This document shows, one piece after another, positions 8,421 through 17,938 of a stretch of 64,000 bases of DNA. This DNA comes from Methylobacillus rhizosphaerae (GTDB taxonomy: Bacteria; Pseudomonadota; Gammaproteobacteria; Burkholderiales; Methylophilaceae). Below the pieces are notes generated by a model, which saw nothing but the letters and a program-made list of their open reading frames with translations, did not search any database and was not told where the DNA came from. A program made the translations under genes and the position numbers. The stretch is taken from the NCBI RefSeq assembly GCF_900187985.1, contig NZ_FZOA01000009.1, positions 1 to 64,000 of the forward strand. The letters are read 5' to 3'. Positions within the stretch are counted from its first letter, which is position 1, and each line of letters opens with the position of its first letter.

Positions 8421-8990
8421 TTAGATCTTGCCGACGAGGTCCAGGGATGGAGCCAATGTGGCTTCGCCTTCCTTCCACTTGGCTGGGCAGACTTCACCAG
8501 GGTGGCTGGCAACATACTGGGCAGCTTTGATCTTGCGAACCAGGTCGGCAGCGTCGCGGCCAATACCTTCAGCAGTCACTTCGATAGCCTGAATGACACC
8601 GTTTGGATCGATAATGAAAGTGCCACGATCAGCCAGGCCTTGACCTTCGCGCATAACGCCGAAGTTGCGGGTGATGGTACCGGTTGGGTCACCGATCATC
8701 GGGAACTTGATTTTGCCGATCGTATCCGAAGTGTCGTGCCATGCTTTATGAGTGAAATGGGTGTCTGTGGAAACAGAGTAGATTTCAACGCCAAGCTTTT
8801 GCAATTCATCGTAATTGTCAGCAATGTCGCCCAGTTCGGTTGGGCAGACAAATGTAAAGTCGGCAGGATAGAACACGACTGCAGACCATTTGCCTTTTAA
8901 GTCTGCATCAGTTACAGGCACGAATTCGCCATTGTGGAACGCAGTGGCCTGGAACGGCTGGATTTCGGTATTGATAAGGGATGTTGTCAT
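8421..8990 (-). CDS. ahpC: Alkyl hydroperoxide reductase subunit C (peroxiredoxin)
   Basis: A typical two-cysteine peroxiredoxin of 189 residues. The peroxidatic Cys is in [11 protein letters not shown] (about 49) and the resolving Cys in GEVCPAKW (about 168). It reduces hydrogen peroxide and organic peroxides in the cytoplasm and is recycled by AhpF, encoded just downstream. The start at 8990 is preceded by AGGAGA. The upstream 130 bases are very AT-rich and should hold the promoter; I could not identify a convincing OxyR site there. Confidence 0.97.
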   Translation of the reverse strand: MTTSLINTEIQPFQATAFHNGEFVPVTDADLKGKWSAVVFYPADFTFVCPTELGDIADNYDELQKLGVEIYSVSTDTHFTHKAWHDTSDTIGKIKFPMIGDPTGTITRNFGVMREGQGLADRGTFIIDPNGVIQAIEVTAEGIGRDAADLVRKIKAAQYVASHPGEVCPAKWKEGEATLAPSLDLVGKI

Positions 8991-9141
8991 TGCAATCTCC
9001 TGAGGTATTGAAATAGTGAGATTGCAGTGTAGGGGAGTTTAATTAATAAATAAAATTGATTGTGTAAATTATATCGATTAATTAAATTAATTAAAATGAA
9101 AATTACTTTAATAACAATATCTTAACAGGATTTTTTATTGG

Positions 9142-9166
9142 AAAAGCAAAGGGCCTTGCCCTCTGC
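9142..9166 (-). terminator. Rho-independent terminator after uup
   Basis: Reading the minus strand, GCAGAGGGC-aag-GCCCTTTGC forms a nine-pair stem including one G-U pair and is followed by TTTT. It begins four bases past the uup stop codon. Confidence 0.65.
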
Positions 9167-9170
9167 CTTG

Positions 9171-11072
9171 TTAATTCCGGCTCTCAAGTACTTCCCAGCG
9201 TAACATGGCAGCCTCAATTTCTGTACCGATTTCATTGAGTCTTTGTTGCAAAGTCCTAGCCTGTTCCGCATTCTGCCGATAAATGTCCGGGTTAGCGAGT
9301 GCCTGATTGATAGATGACTGTTCAGCTTCCAGTGTTTCAATCATGGTCGGTAAGGCTTCGAGTTCACGCATCTCCTTGAAGCTGAGCTTGGCTGTTGGTT
9401 TCCTGGTGCTGGATTCCTGTTTTGGTTTTTCAGGTGTTTTGCTGGCAGGCTTTTCGGTCACGGCTGCCGTTGTTTGGGTATAGCGGTACCAGTCGTCGTA
9501 GCCGCCGCCAAATTCGCTCAGCACTGCATTGCCTTCAAAGGCGATGATCTGAGTGACGGTATTTTCCAGGAAGGCGCGGTCATGGCTGACCAGAAACAGG
9601 GTGCCATCAAATTCCTGCAACAGGCTTTCCAGCAGTTCCAGTGTCTCAATATCGAGGTCGTTGGTAGGCTCGTCCAGCACCAGCACATTGGCCGGGCGGG
9701 CAAACAGGCGTGCCAGCAGCAGCCGGTTGCGCTCGCCACCCGATAACGATTTCACGGGCGAGCGGGAGCGTTGCGGCGGAAAGAGGAAATCTTCCAGGTA
9801 GCTGATGACATGCTTACGTTCGTTGCCGATCTGTACAAATTCGGAGCCGGGGCTGATGGTGTCAGCCAAGGTGGCTTCCTCATCCAGTTGCTCGCGCATC
9901 TGGTCAAAGTAGGCCACATTCAGGCTGGTGCCGCGTTGGATGCTGCCGCTGTCTGGTTCCAGTTCTCCCAGGATCAGCTTCAGAAGGGTGGATTTTCCCG
10001 CGCCATTCGGCCCGATCAGGCCGATGCGGTCGCCGCGCATGATGCGGGTGCTGAAATTCTCGATTAACAGTTTGCCGTCATAGCCCAGGGAAACTTTCTC
10101 CAGTTCCGCGACCAGTTTGCCAGAGCGTTCGCCGCTGTCCAGTGTCAGTTTGACATTACCCTGGCGCTCGCGGCGGGCAGCGCGTTCCAGGCGTAAGGCT
10201 TCCAGCCGACGCACGCGGCCTTCGTTACGGGTGCGTCGCGCCTTGATGCCTTGGCGTATCCAGGCTTCTTCCTGTGCGAGGAATTTATCAAACTTGGCTG
10301 CATGGGTAGCTTCTACAGCCAACAGCTCTTCCTTCTTGATCTGGTATTGGGAGTAATTTCCCTGGAAATCAGTGAGCTGTCCGCGATCCAGTTCGACGAT
10401 GCGTGTCGCGAGACGGTCAAGAAAACGGCGATCGTGGGTAATGAACAGCAGACTGCCCCTGAAATCCAGCAACAGATTCTCCAGCCATTCAATCGCAGAA
10501 AAATCCAGATGGTTGGTCGGCTCGTCCAGCAGCAGTACTTCAGGTTCGGCCACCAATGCGCGTGCCAGCGCCACACGCTTGCGCCAGCCGCCGGAGAGGG
10601 TGGCCACATTGGTTTCTGGATCAAGTTTCAGGCGGCTGAGTACAGCTTCCACCCGGGCTTGTGATTGCCAACCACCTTGTGCGTCCAGGTCATGCTGGAT
10701 GGTTTGCAGTCGGGCCATGAGGCTGTCAATATCGGCTTCAGGTTCTGCCATCTGCTGGGAGACCTGATGGTACTCCACTAACAGCTGGCGCAAATTGCCG
10801 AGGCCTGCAGCGACTGCCTCGAAGATGCTATGTGCCGGATCGAGTAGCGGTTCTTGCGGCACGTAGACAATGCGGGCGTTGGGAGCTGACCAGAAATTAC
10901 CGTCATCCAGCTTGCTTTCGCCCGCAATAACCTTGAGCAGGCTGGATTTCCCTGCGCCATTGCGGCCGATGAGGCCAACACGCTCCCCGGCATCAAGCTG
11001 GAAGCTGGCATGGTCAAGTAAAGGATAGTGTCCGTAAGCCAGGCTGGCTTGATCTAATGTGATATAAGGCAT
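9171..11072 (-). CDS. uup: ABC-F ATPase, Uup type
   Basis: The 633-residue soluble protein has two ABC domains without membrane parts. Walker A motifs are GRNGAGKSS (about 37) and GPNGAGKST (about 355), with signatures LSGGWRKRVALARAL (about 160) and LSGGERNRLLLARL (about 443). A linker rich in Arg and Glu lies between the domains. Residues 560-633 form a charged coiled coil that is the Uup C-terminal DNA-binding domain. Uup proteins act on ribosomes and on replication or recombination intermediates. The gene seems monocistronic, with its own terminator downstream. The C-terminal extension favours Uup over EttA or YheS. Confidence 0.88.
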   Translation of the reverse strand: MPYITLDQASLAYGHYPLLDHASFQLDAGERVGLIGRNGAGKSSLLKVIAGESKLDDGNFWSAPNARIVYVPQEPLLDPAHSIFEAVAAGLGNLRQLLVEYHQVSQQMAEPEADIDSLMARLQTIQHDLDAQGGWQSQARVEAVLSRLKLDPETNVATLSGGWRKRVALARALVAEPEVLLLDEPTNHLDFSAIEWLENLLLDFRGSLLFITHDRRFLDRLATRIVELDRGQLTDFQGNYSQYQIKKEELLAVEATHAAKFDKFLAQEEAWIRQGIKARRTRNEGRVRRLEALRLERAARRERQGNVKLTLDSGERSGKLVAELEKVSLGYDGKLLIENFSTRIMRGDRIGLIGPNGAGKSTLLKLILGELEPDSGSIQRGTSLNVAYFDQMREQLDEEATLADTISPGSEFVQIGNERKHVISYLEDFLFPPQRSRSPVKSLSGGERNRLLLARLFARPANVLVLDEPTNDLDIETLELLESLLQEFDGTLFLVSHDRAFLENTVTQIIAFEGNAVLSEFGGGYDDWYRYTQTTAAVTEKPASKTPEKPKQESSTRKPTAKLSFKEMRELEALPTMIETLEAEQSSINQALANPDIYRQNAEQARTLQQRLNEIGTEIEAAMLRWEVLESRN

Positions 11073-11104
11073 GGCGCGTATTGTATCAGTAGCGGGAGAG
11101 GGAT

Positions 11105-11129
11105 CGCAGGATCTGTGGCAGATCCTGCG
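11105..11129. terminator. Strong hairpin between asmA-like gene and uup
   Basis: CGCAGGATCT (11105-11114), loop gtggc, and AGATCCTGCG (11120-11129) form a perfect 10-pair stem in the 74-base gap after the AsmA-family stop. No T-run follows on either strand, so it could be a transcript-end structure or a Rho-type end rather than a classical terminator. Confidence 0.45.
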
Positions 11130-11146
11130 TGGAAGGATATTTGCGT

Positions 11147-13249
11147 TTAATGGCCGGGAATGATGGCGTGGTTCTCCTCAGACGCAGGAGATGCCTTGGG
11201 CGTTTCTGGAGTCTTGACCGGTTTCCCGGTATAGGTGCTGAGAGACTGGCTGCAATTATATGCCTGGCTGCTCGAGCCTGTATCCAGGTATGGCAGGATG
11301 GCAGCCAGCGGGTTGACGAAGGCCAGCGCCACGCTACCCAGCAGGCGCGCGGCAATCGGTACTGTTTCTGGGCGCACCTTGGGGTCGGCAAAAGTGCCTT
11401 GCAACTTGATCGGAGAACGCAATGTCAGCGGTGAGAAATTCTTGGGTTTTGCCGCGAGCAGCAGGTCCAGTTTTTCCTGCCCCAGATCAACACTACCGTT
11501 GATCAGTACCAAGGTCACAGGTGTATCAATCAATGCCACTTCTGGCTGAATGAGTCCATTGCTGGCCTTGAGGTCCATGACGGCGCACTGCAGGCGTTGT
11601 GAGTGGTCGCCACCAAGCCAGGCACTGATGCTTTGGGCAATATCTAGCCCCAGTAGCTCCATGATCAGGCGTGATACTTCTCCATGCTCAATAAACAGGG
11701 TGGTTTTGCCATTGAGGGAGCTCAGTAATCCGGCAGTGGAATTACCCTTTCCGGTGAGATCTGTGCGCCCATTCAGGGTGCCGGTAATATAGGGTGGTGC
11801 CTGTTTTCCCTGTTTCTTCGCAGCTTCCTGGCGATCCTTGGATACCTGCAACCACTTGGCAAGGTCAATGTTCTTCCACCCAAGCTTGATTTGCCATTGC
11901 GGCAGATATTGATGCTGATCACTATCCTTATCCTCATGCGCATCAACGGAGAAGCTACCATTCAGGCTGCCATCGGCAGTATTGGCAAAAATGTCATCAA
12001 TGCCAAGTTTCCCCTGAGTGAGGTTGAGATGTGCCTTGAAGGGAGAAACTGGGAGTGCAAATGCATTGCCCAGATCCATGTAATCCAGTTTGATACTGAT
12101 ATCGGCATCCATGAAATTCAGTGATGGTAAATCCAGCGGACGATCAGGAATGACGCGACCCTTGGCAGGCTGAACTGGGCTGCCATCTGCCTGTAAAGCG
12201 CCAAAGGCGGGGGCCAGATCAGCAAGGTAGAAGCGGCTGCCACCAAGCTGACCGCTGAGTATCGGGATACCACCATCCTGACGGCGAGGATCATATTTGA
12301 GTATGGCATTCAGGCTGCTTTTGCCGATTTTGGCTGAATCCACATTCACTTCCCAGATATCACTGTGTTTATTGATGGTCGTGCTGAGACGGAATGGGGC
12401 AGTGGTGGGGAAAACGCTGCCGGTCAGGTCACCCAGCACGGCAAGGGAAGGGCCTGTCACCACAACGTCACCGGCAATATCCTGGCGGCCGAAAAGGTCC
12501 GACACCTTGCCATTGAAATCCACGCGCAGCTTGGCATATTCGAGCCAGCCTTTGGATTTGATGGGTTCGGCGTCCTGATCCTGTGTGGCAATAGGCAGGA
12601 AGCCTGGAGTTTCCAGAAAAGCTTTCAGGGGTTTGTCCTGGAAGTGACCATTGATGCTGACTTCAGAGCGCAGTTCATCTTGCAGAGAGCCTTCGTCAGT
12701 CTTGAATTTGGCCTTCAGGCTGGTGTTGCTGATGGCATCCTTGATTGTGCTGCTGCCGTTTTTCACGACCAGGGTTTCAATGACCGGTAGCGGCTGAGAG
12801 GCAGCATCGTCATCTTCCTCCTTGGGGAACTGCCAGGTGGCGCTGCCATCTGCATGTCGGATCAGTTGTGCATCAATATCATCGACGCGGATCTCCCGAA
12901 TGTGTAATGCGCCTTGTTGCTTGTAGCGCCAGAGATCGCTGTAGCGGAGTTTGATGCTGATGTTGTTCGCATCGACCAGATGGGGAGCCTTGAAGGATTC
13001 CGGGGCGGAAATATACAGGTGGCCGAGATCAAGCTGGATGCCAGCCCATAAATGCAGCTGGAAGGGTGCATCCAGAATGACCTCCCGTTGCAACTGCTTG
13101 CTGAGTAACGTCTGAGCCGGTTCGCGCAGGAATTTCCAGCCGAGGACTTCACAGGTGATGAAGGCAATAGACAGCCCAACAAACAACCAAAGCATGGTTT
13201 TGCCAAACCTGAGCAGGCCATGAATCAATTGTCTGGGTGATCGTGTCAT
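11147..13249 (-). CDS. AsmA-family protein
   Basis: This 700-residue protein has one N-terminal membrane helix (about residues 19-38, MLWLFVGLSIAFITCEVLGW) and a long periplasmic region of beta-rich AsmA repeats. The C-terminal part includes the family-typical VALIDTPVTLVLINGSVDLGQ and a segment starting LTLRSPIKLQGTF. AsmA-like proteins are thought to bridge the envelope and move phospholipids to the outer membrane or influence its assembly. It lies between uup and an MFS gene on the same strand with modest gaps. The Pro/Lys/Ala-rich last 40 residues look disordered. Confidence 0.88.
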   Translation of the reverse strand: MTRSPRQLIHGLLRFGKTMLWLFVGLSIAFITCEVLGWKFLREPAQTLLSKQLQREVILDAPFQLHLWAGIQLDLGHLYISAPESFKAPHLVDANNISIKLRYSDLWRYKQQGALHIREIRVDDIDAQLIRHADGSATWQFPKEEDDDAASQPLPVIETLVVKNGSSTIKDAISNTSLKAKFKTDEGSLQDELRSEVSINGHFQDKPLKAFLETPGFLPIATQDQDAEPIKSKGWLEYAKLRVDFNGKVSDLFGRQDIAGDVVVTGPSLAVLGDLTGSVFPTTAPFRLSTTINKHSDIWEVNVDSAKIGKSSLNAILKYDPRRQDGGIPILSGQLGGSRFYLADLAPAFGALQADGSPVQPAKGRVIPDRPLDLPSLNFMDADISIKLDYMDLGNAFALPVSPFKAHLNLTQGKLGIDDIFANTADGSLNGSFSVDAHEDKDSDQHQYLPQWQIKLGWKNIDLAKWLQVSKDRQEAAKKQGKQAPPYITGTLNGRTDLTGKGNSTAGLLSSLNGKTTLFIEHGEVSRLIMELLGLDIAQSISAWLGGDHSQRLQCAVMDLKASNGLIQPEVALIDTPVTLVLINGSVDLGQEKLDLLLAAKPKNFSPLTLRSPIKLQGTFADPKVRPETVPIAARLLGSVALAFVNPLAAILPYLDTGSSSQAYNCSQSLSTYTGKPVKTPETPKASPASEENHAIIPGH

Positions 13250-13304
13250 TTTTTACCTTTATTTTTCTGGTCAGCCCAGGCAAAAAACCTCCATGGGCTG
13301 CAAA

Positions 13305-14477
13305 TTATGATGTTGTTTTCCCGTATTGTCGCATGCTGTACAAGGTCAGCAGTACGCCGCAGATGGCGACGGCAGCACTTGCCAGTGCCACTGATGGCAA
13401 CCCGAGTCCAAAATGAATGACTGAGCCACCGAGGAATGCGCCGCCAGCGTTGCCCAGATTGAATGCACTCTGGTTGATGGTAGAGGCCATCAATGGCGAA
13501 TCGCCGGCTTGCGACATGGCATTGGTCTGTAATCCGGGACCCACAGCAAAGCTTACCATGCCCCAGATGAATGCCGTCATGATGGATGCCAGCATGAATT
13601 GCATGCTCCAGGCAAACAGGATGCCGAGCAACGCCATTCCTGAAAGTGAGAGGGCAATTGTCGGTAATAGTTTCCAGTCTGCCATTTTTCCGCCGATATT
13701 CAACCCGATGGTGGCCGCGATGCCCATGGCAATCAGCATGGCACTGACATTGCGGGGAGATAGGCCTGACATGTCTTCCAGTATCGGTGTGATATACGTG
13801 AAAATGGTGAAAACACCAGCAAAACCGATGGCCGTGATTGCCATTGCCAGCAACACATTGGGCTGGAAGACGGCGTGCATTTCCTTGCGAATGTCCGGCT
13901 TGGGCATGGCGCTGAGGTCAGGCACAAAACGCCATGTGGCGTATATGGCGGCAGCCCCGGCAAGGGCAACACTCCAGAAGGGAATGCGCCAGCTGGTTTC
14001 CTGACCGAGCAATGTGCCTAGCGGTACGCCCAGCACATTGGCCATGGTCAGTCCGGTAAACATGAGTGCTAGTGCACGGTTGCCCTGGCCGGGTGGGGCG
14101 AGATACAGGGCCACGACGGCAGCAATGCCGAAAAATGAGCCATGACTCAATGCCGTGAAAATACGGGCAATGGCGAGCGTCAGGTAATTAGGCGCCAGCG
14201 CGCACAGTATGTTGCCCAGTGTAAAAACTGCCATCAATCCAAGCAGAGTGGCTTTGCGTGGACGGTTGATGGTCAGTGCCACCATCAGGGGACCACCCAC
14301 GACCACGCCCAAAGCATAAACGGTGACCAGGTTACCTGCTGCTGGAATGGATACATCCAGGCCATGCGCGATATCCGGAAGTAATCCCATGGGAAGAAAT
14401 TCAGTCATGCCAATGCAGAATGCACCGGCGGCCAGCGCAATCATCCAACTGCCCATACTTGCTCGCTTAAAAAACAA
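13305..14477 (-). CDS. MFS efflux transporter, DHA1 / YdhP-AraJ type
   Basis: The 390-residue protein shows 12 hydrophobic spans and opens with ALAAGAFCIGMTEFLPMGLLP, a signature of the AraJ/YdhP drug-proton antiporter subgroup. The loop between helices 2 and 3 carries NRPRKATLLGL instead of the classical GxxxDRxGRR. The substrate cannot be told from sequence; relatives export sugars, arabinose-like compounds or drugs. ATGs at 14477 and 14456 are both possible. A weak seven-pair stem (13272-13300) sits after the stop. Confidence 0.85.
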   Translation of the reverse strand: MFFKRASMGSWMIALAAGAFCIGMTEFLPMGLLPDIAHGLDVSIPAAGNLVTVYALGVVVGGPLMVALTINRPRKATLLGLMAVFTLGNILCALAPNYLTLAIARIFTALSHGSFFGIAAVVALYLAPPGQGNRALALMFTGLTMANVLGVPLGTLLGQETSWRIPFWSVALAGAAAIYATWRFVPDLSAMPKPDIRKEMHAVFQPNVLLAMAITAIGFAGVFTIFTYITPILEDMSGLSPRNVSAMLIAMGIAATIGLNIGGKMADWKLLPTIALSLSGMALLGILFAWSMQFMLASIMTAFIWGMVSFAVGPGLQTNAMSQAGDSPLMASTINQSAFNLGNAGGAFLGGSVIHFGLGLPSVALASAAVAICGVLLTLYSMRQYGKTTS

Positions 14478-14627
14478 TCTAGAGAAATGAAATCCGGAAA
14501 GGAATCCTGTGCTTCCGAATGAGCGGAGCGCGCGAAAGGAAAGACCTGTTCAGGGGCGCTACTTTAGCACGAGCTTATGGCATGCACTTGGATTTTTGGT
14601 GATGCGACGAAGCCTGAGTTTTTAGTG

Positions 14628-16634
14628 TCAGTTGTCGGTTTTCGGACTACTGCCAAGCATGGCGCGAATTTGTGCCAGACGCTGGCGTGCATTTTCCTTG
14701 TTTGCTACCGGGTCGCTCTGTGGTTGTCCGGAATGACGTACATCATCTGCAGGCAATTCGGCAATGAAGCGGCTAGGTTCACAGGATTCATGCTCCCCGG
14801 CACGCTTGCGCCGACGGCACCAGGAAATATTCAGCGATTTCTGCGCGCGGGTAATCCCTACATACATCAACCGACGCTCTTCCTCGATTTTGCCATCATC
14901 CACGCTTTCGCGGTGCGGCAGGATACCTTCTTCACAGCCGATCAGGAACACATGACCATATTCCAGCCCCTTGGAAGCGTGCAGCGTGGAAAGCTTGACC
15001 GCATCCGGCTCGGCATCTTCCCGGCCTTCCAGCATGCTCATGAGCGAGATCATCTGCGTCAGCGCCAGCAGGTTCTTCTCATCCTCGTCACCCTTGCGCG
15101 TGAGCCAGGCGACAAAGTCCATCACGCTTTTCCACTTGTTCTCGGCGCTACGTGGCTCTTCCGTATCGTAGAGGAAGGCTTCGTAATTGATGGCGGTGAG
15201 CATGTCATTGAGCACCTCACCTGCCGGGTCTTTTTCCGCGCGTTCCTGCATGCGGTTGATGAACTGGCAGAAGGTGAGCAGATCTTCCAGTTGGCGGTTG
15301 CCTATTTCACGCTGGAAATCTCCTTCAAAGGCTGCTTCGAACAGGGACATCTTCTTCTGGCTGGCATACTCTCCCAGCCGTTCCAGCGTAGTATTGCCTA
15401 TGCCTTTCTTCGGCGTGGTAGCAGCACGGATGAAGGCCGGATCATCATCTTCATTGGCAATCAGGCGTAAATAGCTGACCAAATCCTTGATCTCGGCCTT
15501 GTCGAAGAAGGATTGGCCGCCGGAAATGGTGTAGGGAATTTTCTGCTGGCGCAGTTGCTGTTCAAAAATGCGCGCCTGATGGTTGCCGCGATAAAGAATC
15601 GCGTAGTCGAGAAACTTGGTGCGGTGCTCGAATTTGTGCGCCAGCAGTTTCATCACCACAGACTCAGCTTCATGGTCTTCATCCTTGGCAGCGCTGACCT
15701 GGATCAGATCGCCAGTACCGAGCTCGCTCCAGAGTTTTTTCTCGAACAGTTTGGGGTTGTTGGCAATCACCTGGTTGGCAGCACGCAGGATACGCACCGT
15801 GGAGCGGTAATTCTGCTCCAGCTTGATTACCTTGAGTCGGCTGAAATCCTGCGTCAGTTGCCGCAGGTTTTCCACATCTGCGCCGCGCCAGCCGTAAATT
15901 GCCTGGTCATCGTCGCCCACAGCAGTGAAGCGGCCTTCAATGCCAGTGAGCATTTTTACCAGCCGGTACTGGCAGGCGTTGGTGTCCTGGTATTCATCGA
16001 TCAGCAGATATTTGAGTTTGTGCTGCCAACGGCGCAAGGCCTCGGGGTGCTGCTCGAACAACTCTACCGGCAGCTTGATCAGGTCGTCGAAATCCACTGC
16101 CTGGTAGGCTTTGAGGGTCTGCTGGTATATCTGGTACACCTTGGCAGCAGCGTGCGCAATTTCTTCATCCGCAGTGGCTGCGGCCTGGTCTGGATTGACG
16201 AAAGCATTTTTCCAGCTCGAAATCTGCCATTGCGTCTTGCGCAGCAATTGCTTGTCCGTGGTTGCCAGAATATCGGACAGAATCTTGAAGCTGTCCGAAG
16301 AATCCAGGATGGAGAATTGAGGCTTGTAACCCAGCAGCTCTGCCTCCTGGCGCAGCATTTGCAAACCCAGGGAGTGAAAAGTGGCAATGGTCAATCCCTT
16401 GGAATGATTGCCCTGCAGCAAATGGCCCACACGTTCCTGCATTTCACGCGCGGCCTTGTTGGTAAAGGTGATCGCGGCGATTTCCTTGGGAGAATAGCCG
16501 CACTTTTCGACCAGGTAGGCGATTTTCTGCGTGATGACGCGGGTTTTTCCGCTACCGGCACCCGCCAGCACCAGCAAAGGGCCATCGAGATATTTCACAG
16601 CCTCACGTTGCTGAGGGTTCATTGAGTTCAACAT
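14628..16634 (-). CDS. rep: ATP-dependent DNA helicase Rep
   Basis: A 668-residue superfamily 1A helicase with Walker A GAGSGKTRV near residue 26, motif Ia ITFTNKAAREM near 60, Walker B DEYQDTN near 215, and motif III VGDDDQAIYGWRGA near 238. Motifs V-VI are near 555-590 (VKLSTLHASKGLEY, RRLMYVGITRAQ). It moves 3' to 5' on single-stranded DNA and clears proteins ahead of replication forks. Length and motif wording fit Rep better than UvrD or PcrA. An in-frame ATG four codons downstream (16622) resembles the E. coli start. Confidence 0.93.
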   Translation of the reverse strand: MLNSMNPQQREAVKYLDGPLLVLAGAGSGKTRVITQKIAYLVEKCGYSPKEIAAITFTNKAAREMQERVGHLLQGNHSKGLTIATFHSLGLQMLRQEAELLGYKPQFSILDSSDSFKILSDILATTDKQLLRKTQWQISSWKNAFVNPDQAAATADEEIAHAAAKVYQIYQQTLKAYQAVDFDDLIKLPVELFEQHPEALRRWQHKLKYLLIDEYQDTNACQYRLVKMLTGIEGRFTAVGDDDQAIYGWRGADVENLRQLTQDFSRLKVIKLEQNYRSTVRILRAANQVIANNPKLFEKKLWSELGTGDLIQVSAAKDEDHEAESVVMKLLAHKFEHRTKFLDYAILYRGNHQARIFEQQLRQQKIPYTISGGQSFFDKAEIKDLVSYLRLIANEDDDPAFIRAATTPKKGIGNTTLERLGEYASQKKMSLFEAAFEGDFQREIGNRQLEDLLTFCQFINRMQERAEKDPAGEVLNDMLTAINYEAFLYDTEEPRSAENKWKSVMDFVAWLTRKGDEDEKNLLALTQMISLMSMLEGREDAEPDAVKLSTLHASKGLEYGHVFLIGCEEGILPHRESVDDGKIEEERRLMYVGITRAQKSLNISWCRRRKRAGEHESCEPSRFIAELPADDVRHSGQPQSDPVANKENARQRLAQIRAMLGSSPKTDN

Positions 16635-16760
16635 GTTGATTCTGCCTGCAGGTGTGATTGTCGATCAGGAAAAGCTGCTACAAGCATGTAACAACATCAT
16701 TGCAAATTTTATTCTGGGCTGGAGATGAAGGCCAGCGGGAAACAACTGGGTGTAATGGCA

Positions 16761-17681
16761 TCAGTCTTCCAGGTTTTCTGCTTGTTGGCTTTCTTCTGCC
16801 TGCTGCTGCCGTAATGCTTCCACTGCGGCGATCATGGCATTCCTGGATTCCGGTGTTTCCAGGCTGATGCGTCCAAGGACGCCGGATCGATAGTCGACCA
16901 GAAATGCCATGGCGGTTTTCTCCATATCAAAATCACCGCCCTTGAGCAGGTATCCGCGACGCCTGCCCACGGCTTCAAGCAGGTCTATGGCATCCATATG
17001 GCTGACATCTGTCTTGTAGCGTGCCTGTAGCAGTTCAGGGTAGCGTGCCAGCAGGATGCCTGCCAGGAATTCTGCGACTTCTTCATCGATCACCGCATTG
17101 CGGCCTATGGCATGACTGGCAGCCAGCATGTAGCCATCCGAGTCGTACTGGAGTTTCGGCCACATCATGCCCGGTGTGTCAGTAATGGCGAGCTGAGGGC
17201 TGAGTTCGAAGCGCTGCTGGCTTTTGGTGACCGCTGGTTCATCTCCCACTTTGGCGATCCTACGGTTGAGCAGGGCATTCATGAGGGTAGATTTTCCTAC
17301 ATTCGGGATACCCATGATCATCATGCGCAGTGGTTTGAGATTGGTGCCGCGATGTGGGGCCAAGCTACGGCAGAGCCCAGGAATCTTTTTTGCGTCACCG
17401 GGCTTTTTGCAGGAGAGTGCAACGGCTTTCACGCCGTCCTGGCGATTGAAGTGATTGAGCCAAGCCTGTGTCACCGCCGGGTCGGCCAGGTCTGCCTTGT
17501 TCAGGATTTTCAGGCTGGGGCGCTGACGATACAGACGAAGCTCCTCAATCATGGGATTGTGACTGGCTTCAGGTACACGGGCATCCAGTACTTCAATCAC
17601 GATATCCGTGAACTCCATGGTTTCTTCTGCCTTTTTGCGTGCAGAGGTCATATGTCCGGGAAACCATTGAATTGCTGCCAT
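16761..17681 (-). CDS. ylqF: Ribosome biogenesis GTPase YlqF/RbgA
   Basis: The 306-residue protein opens with IQWFPGHMTSARKKAEE, the hallmark of YlqF. It has the circularly permuted GTPase order: G4 NKAD (about 61), G1 GIPNVGKST (about 125), G3 DTPGMMWP (about 178). The family helps mature the large ribosomal subunit. The C-terminal tail is Gln/Glu-rich. It sits alone on the minus strand upstream of rep, 126 bases away. Confidence 0.93.
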   Translation of the reverse strand: MAAIQWFPGHMTSARKKAEETMEFTDIVIEVLDARVPEASHNPMIEELRLYRQRPSLKILNKADLADPAVTQAWLNHFNRQDGVKAVALSCKKPGDAKKIPGLCRSLAPHRGTNLKPLRMMIMGIPNVGKSTLMNALLNRRIAKVGDEPAVTKSQQRFELSPQLAITDTPGMMWPKLQYDSDGYMLAASHAIGRNAVIDEEVAEFLAGILLARYPELLQARYKTDVSHMDAIDLLEAVGRRRGYLLKGGDFDMEKTAMAFLVDYRSGVLGRISLETPESRNAMIAAVEALRQQQAEESQQAENLED

Positions 17682-17846
17682 ATTGGGTGCTCTAGAAGTG
17701 ATGATTGCGGTAACGTCTTATGTTGCAGGCCAGCTTGCTGCCATGCATGGATGCTATTTTAACATCCTGCTCCGTATCGCGGCCTGGTTTTACACGCTTA
17801 TGGTACAGAGGCTATAACCTGTTGGCAGACACAAGGCAGCTTTACT

Positions 17847-17880
17847 GCTTCATATAAATGACATGATAAAGGCCTATTCT
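17847..17880 (+). promoter_or_regulatory. Candidate Pho box and -10 for the alkaline phosphatase operon
   Basis: GCTTCAT-ATAA-ATGACAT (17847-17864) resembles the two seven-base PhoB half sites with a four-base AT spacer. It matches 4/7 and 5/7 of the CTGTCAT consensus. TATTCT (17875-17880) lies 10 bases downstream, the spacing expected when a Pho box replaces the -35. Transcription would begin near 17887, which argues against the upstream TTG as the phosphatase start. Confidence 0.5.
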
Positions 17881-17938
17881 TCTATGTTTGCGGCTTTATG
17901 GTGCAATTTCTTTCAACCGGATGCAGTGGATACATGGA

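Noticed and set aside
8991-9120. OxyR site upstream of ahpC
   Set aside because: The region is AT-rich but I could not align the ATAG-N7-CTAT pattern convincingly.
15513-16625. Long plus-strand frame of 370 codons inside rep
   Set aside because: Rep is unmistakable on the other strand; the antisense frame shows no family motif or RBS.
17888-17938. TTG start for the alkaline phosphatase
   Set aside because: It coincides with the inferred transcription start near 17887 and would place a non-signal sequence before the signal peptide.
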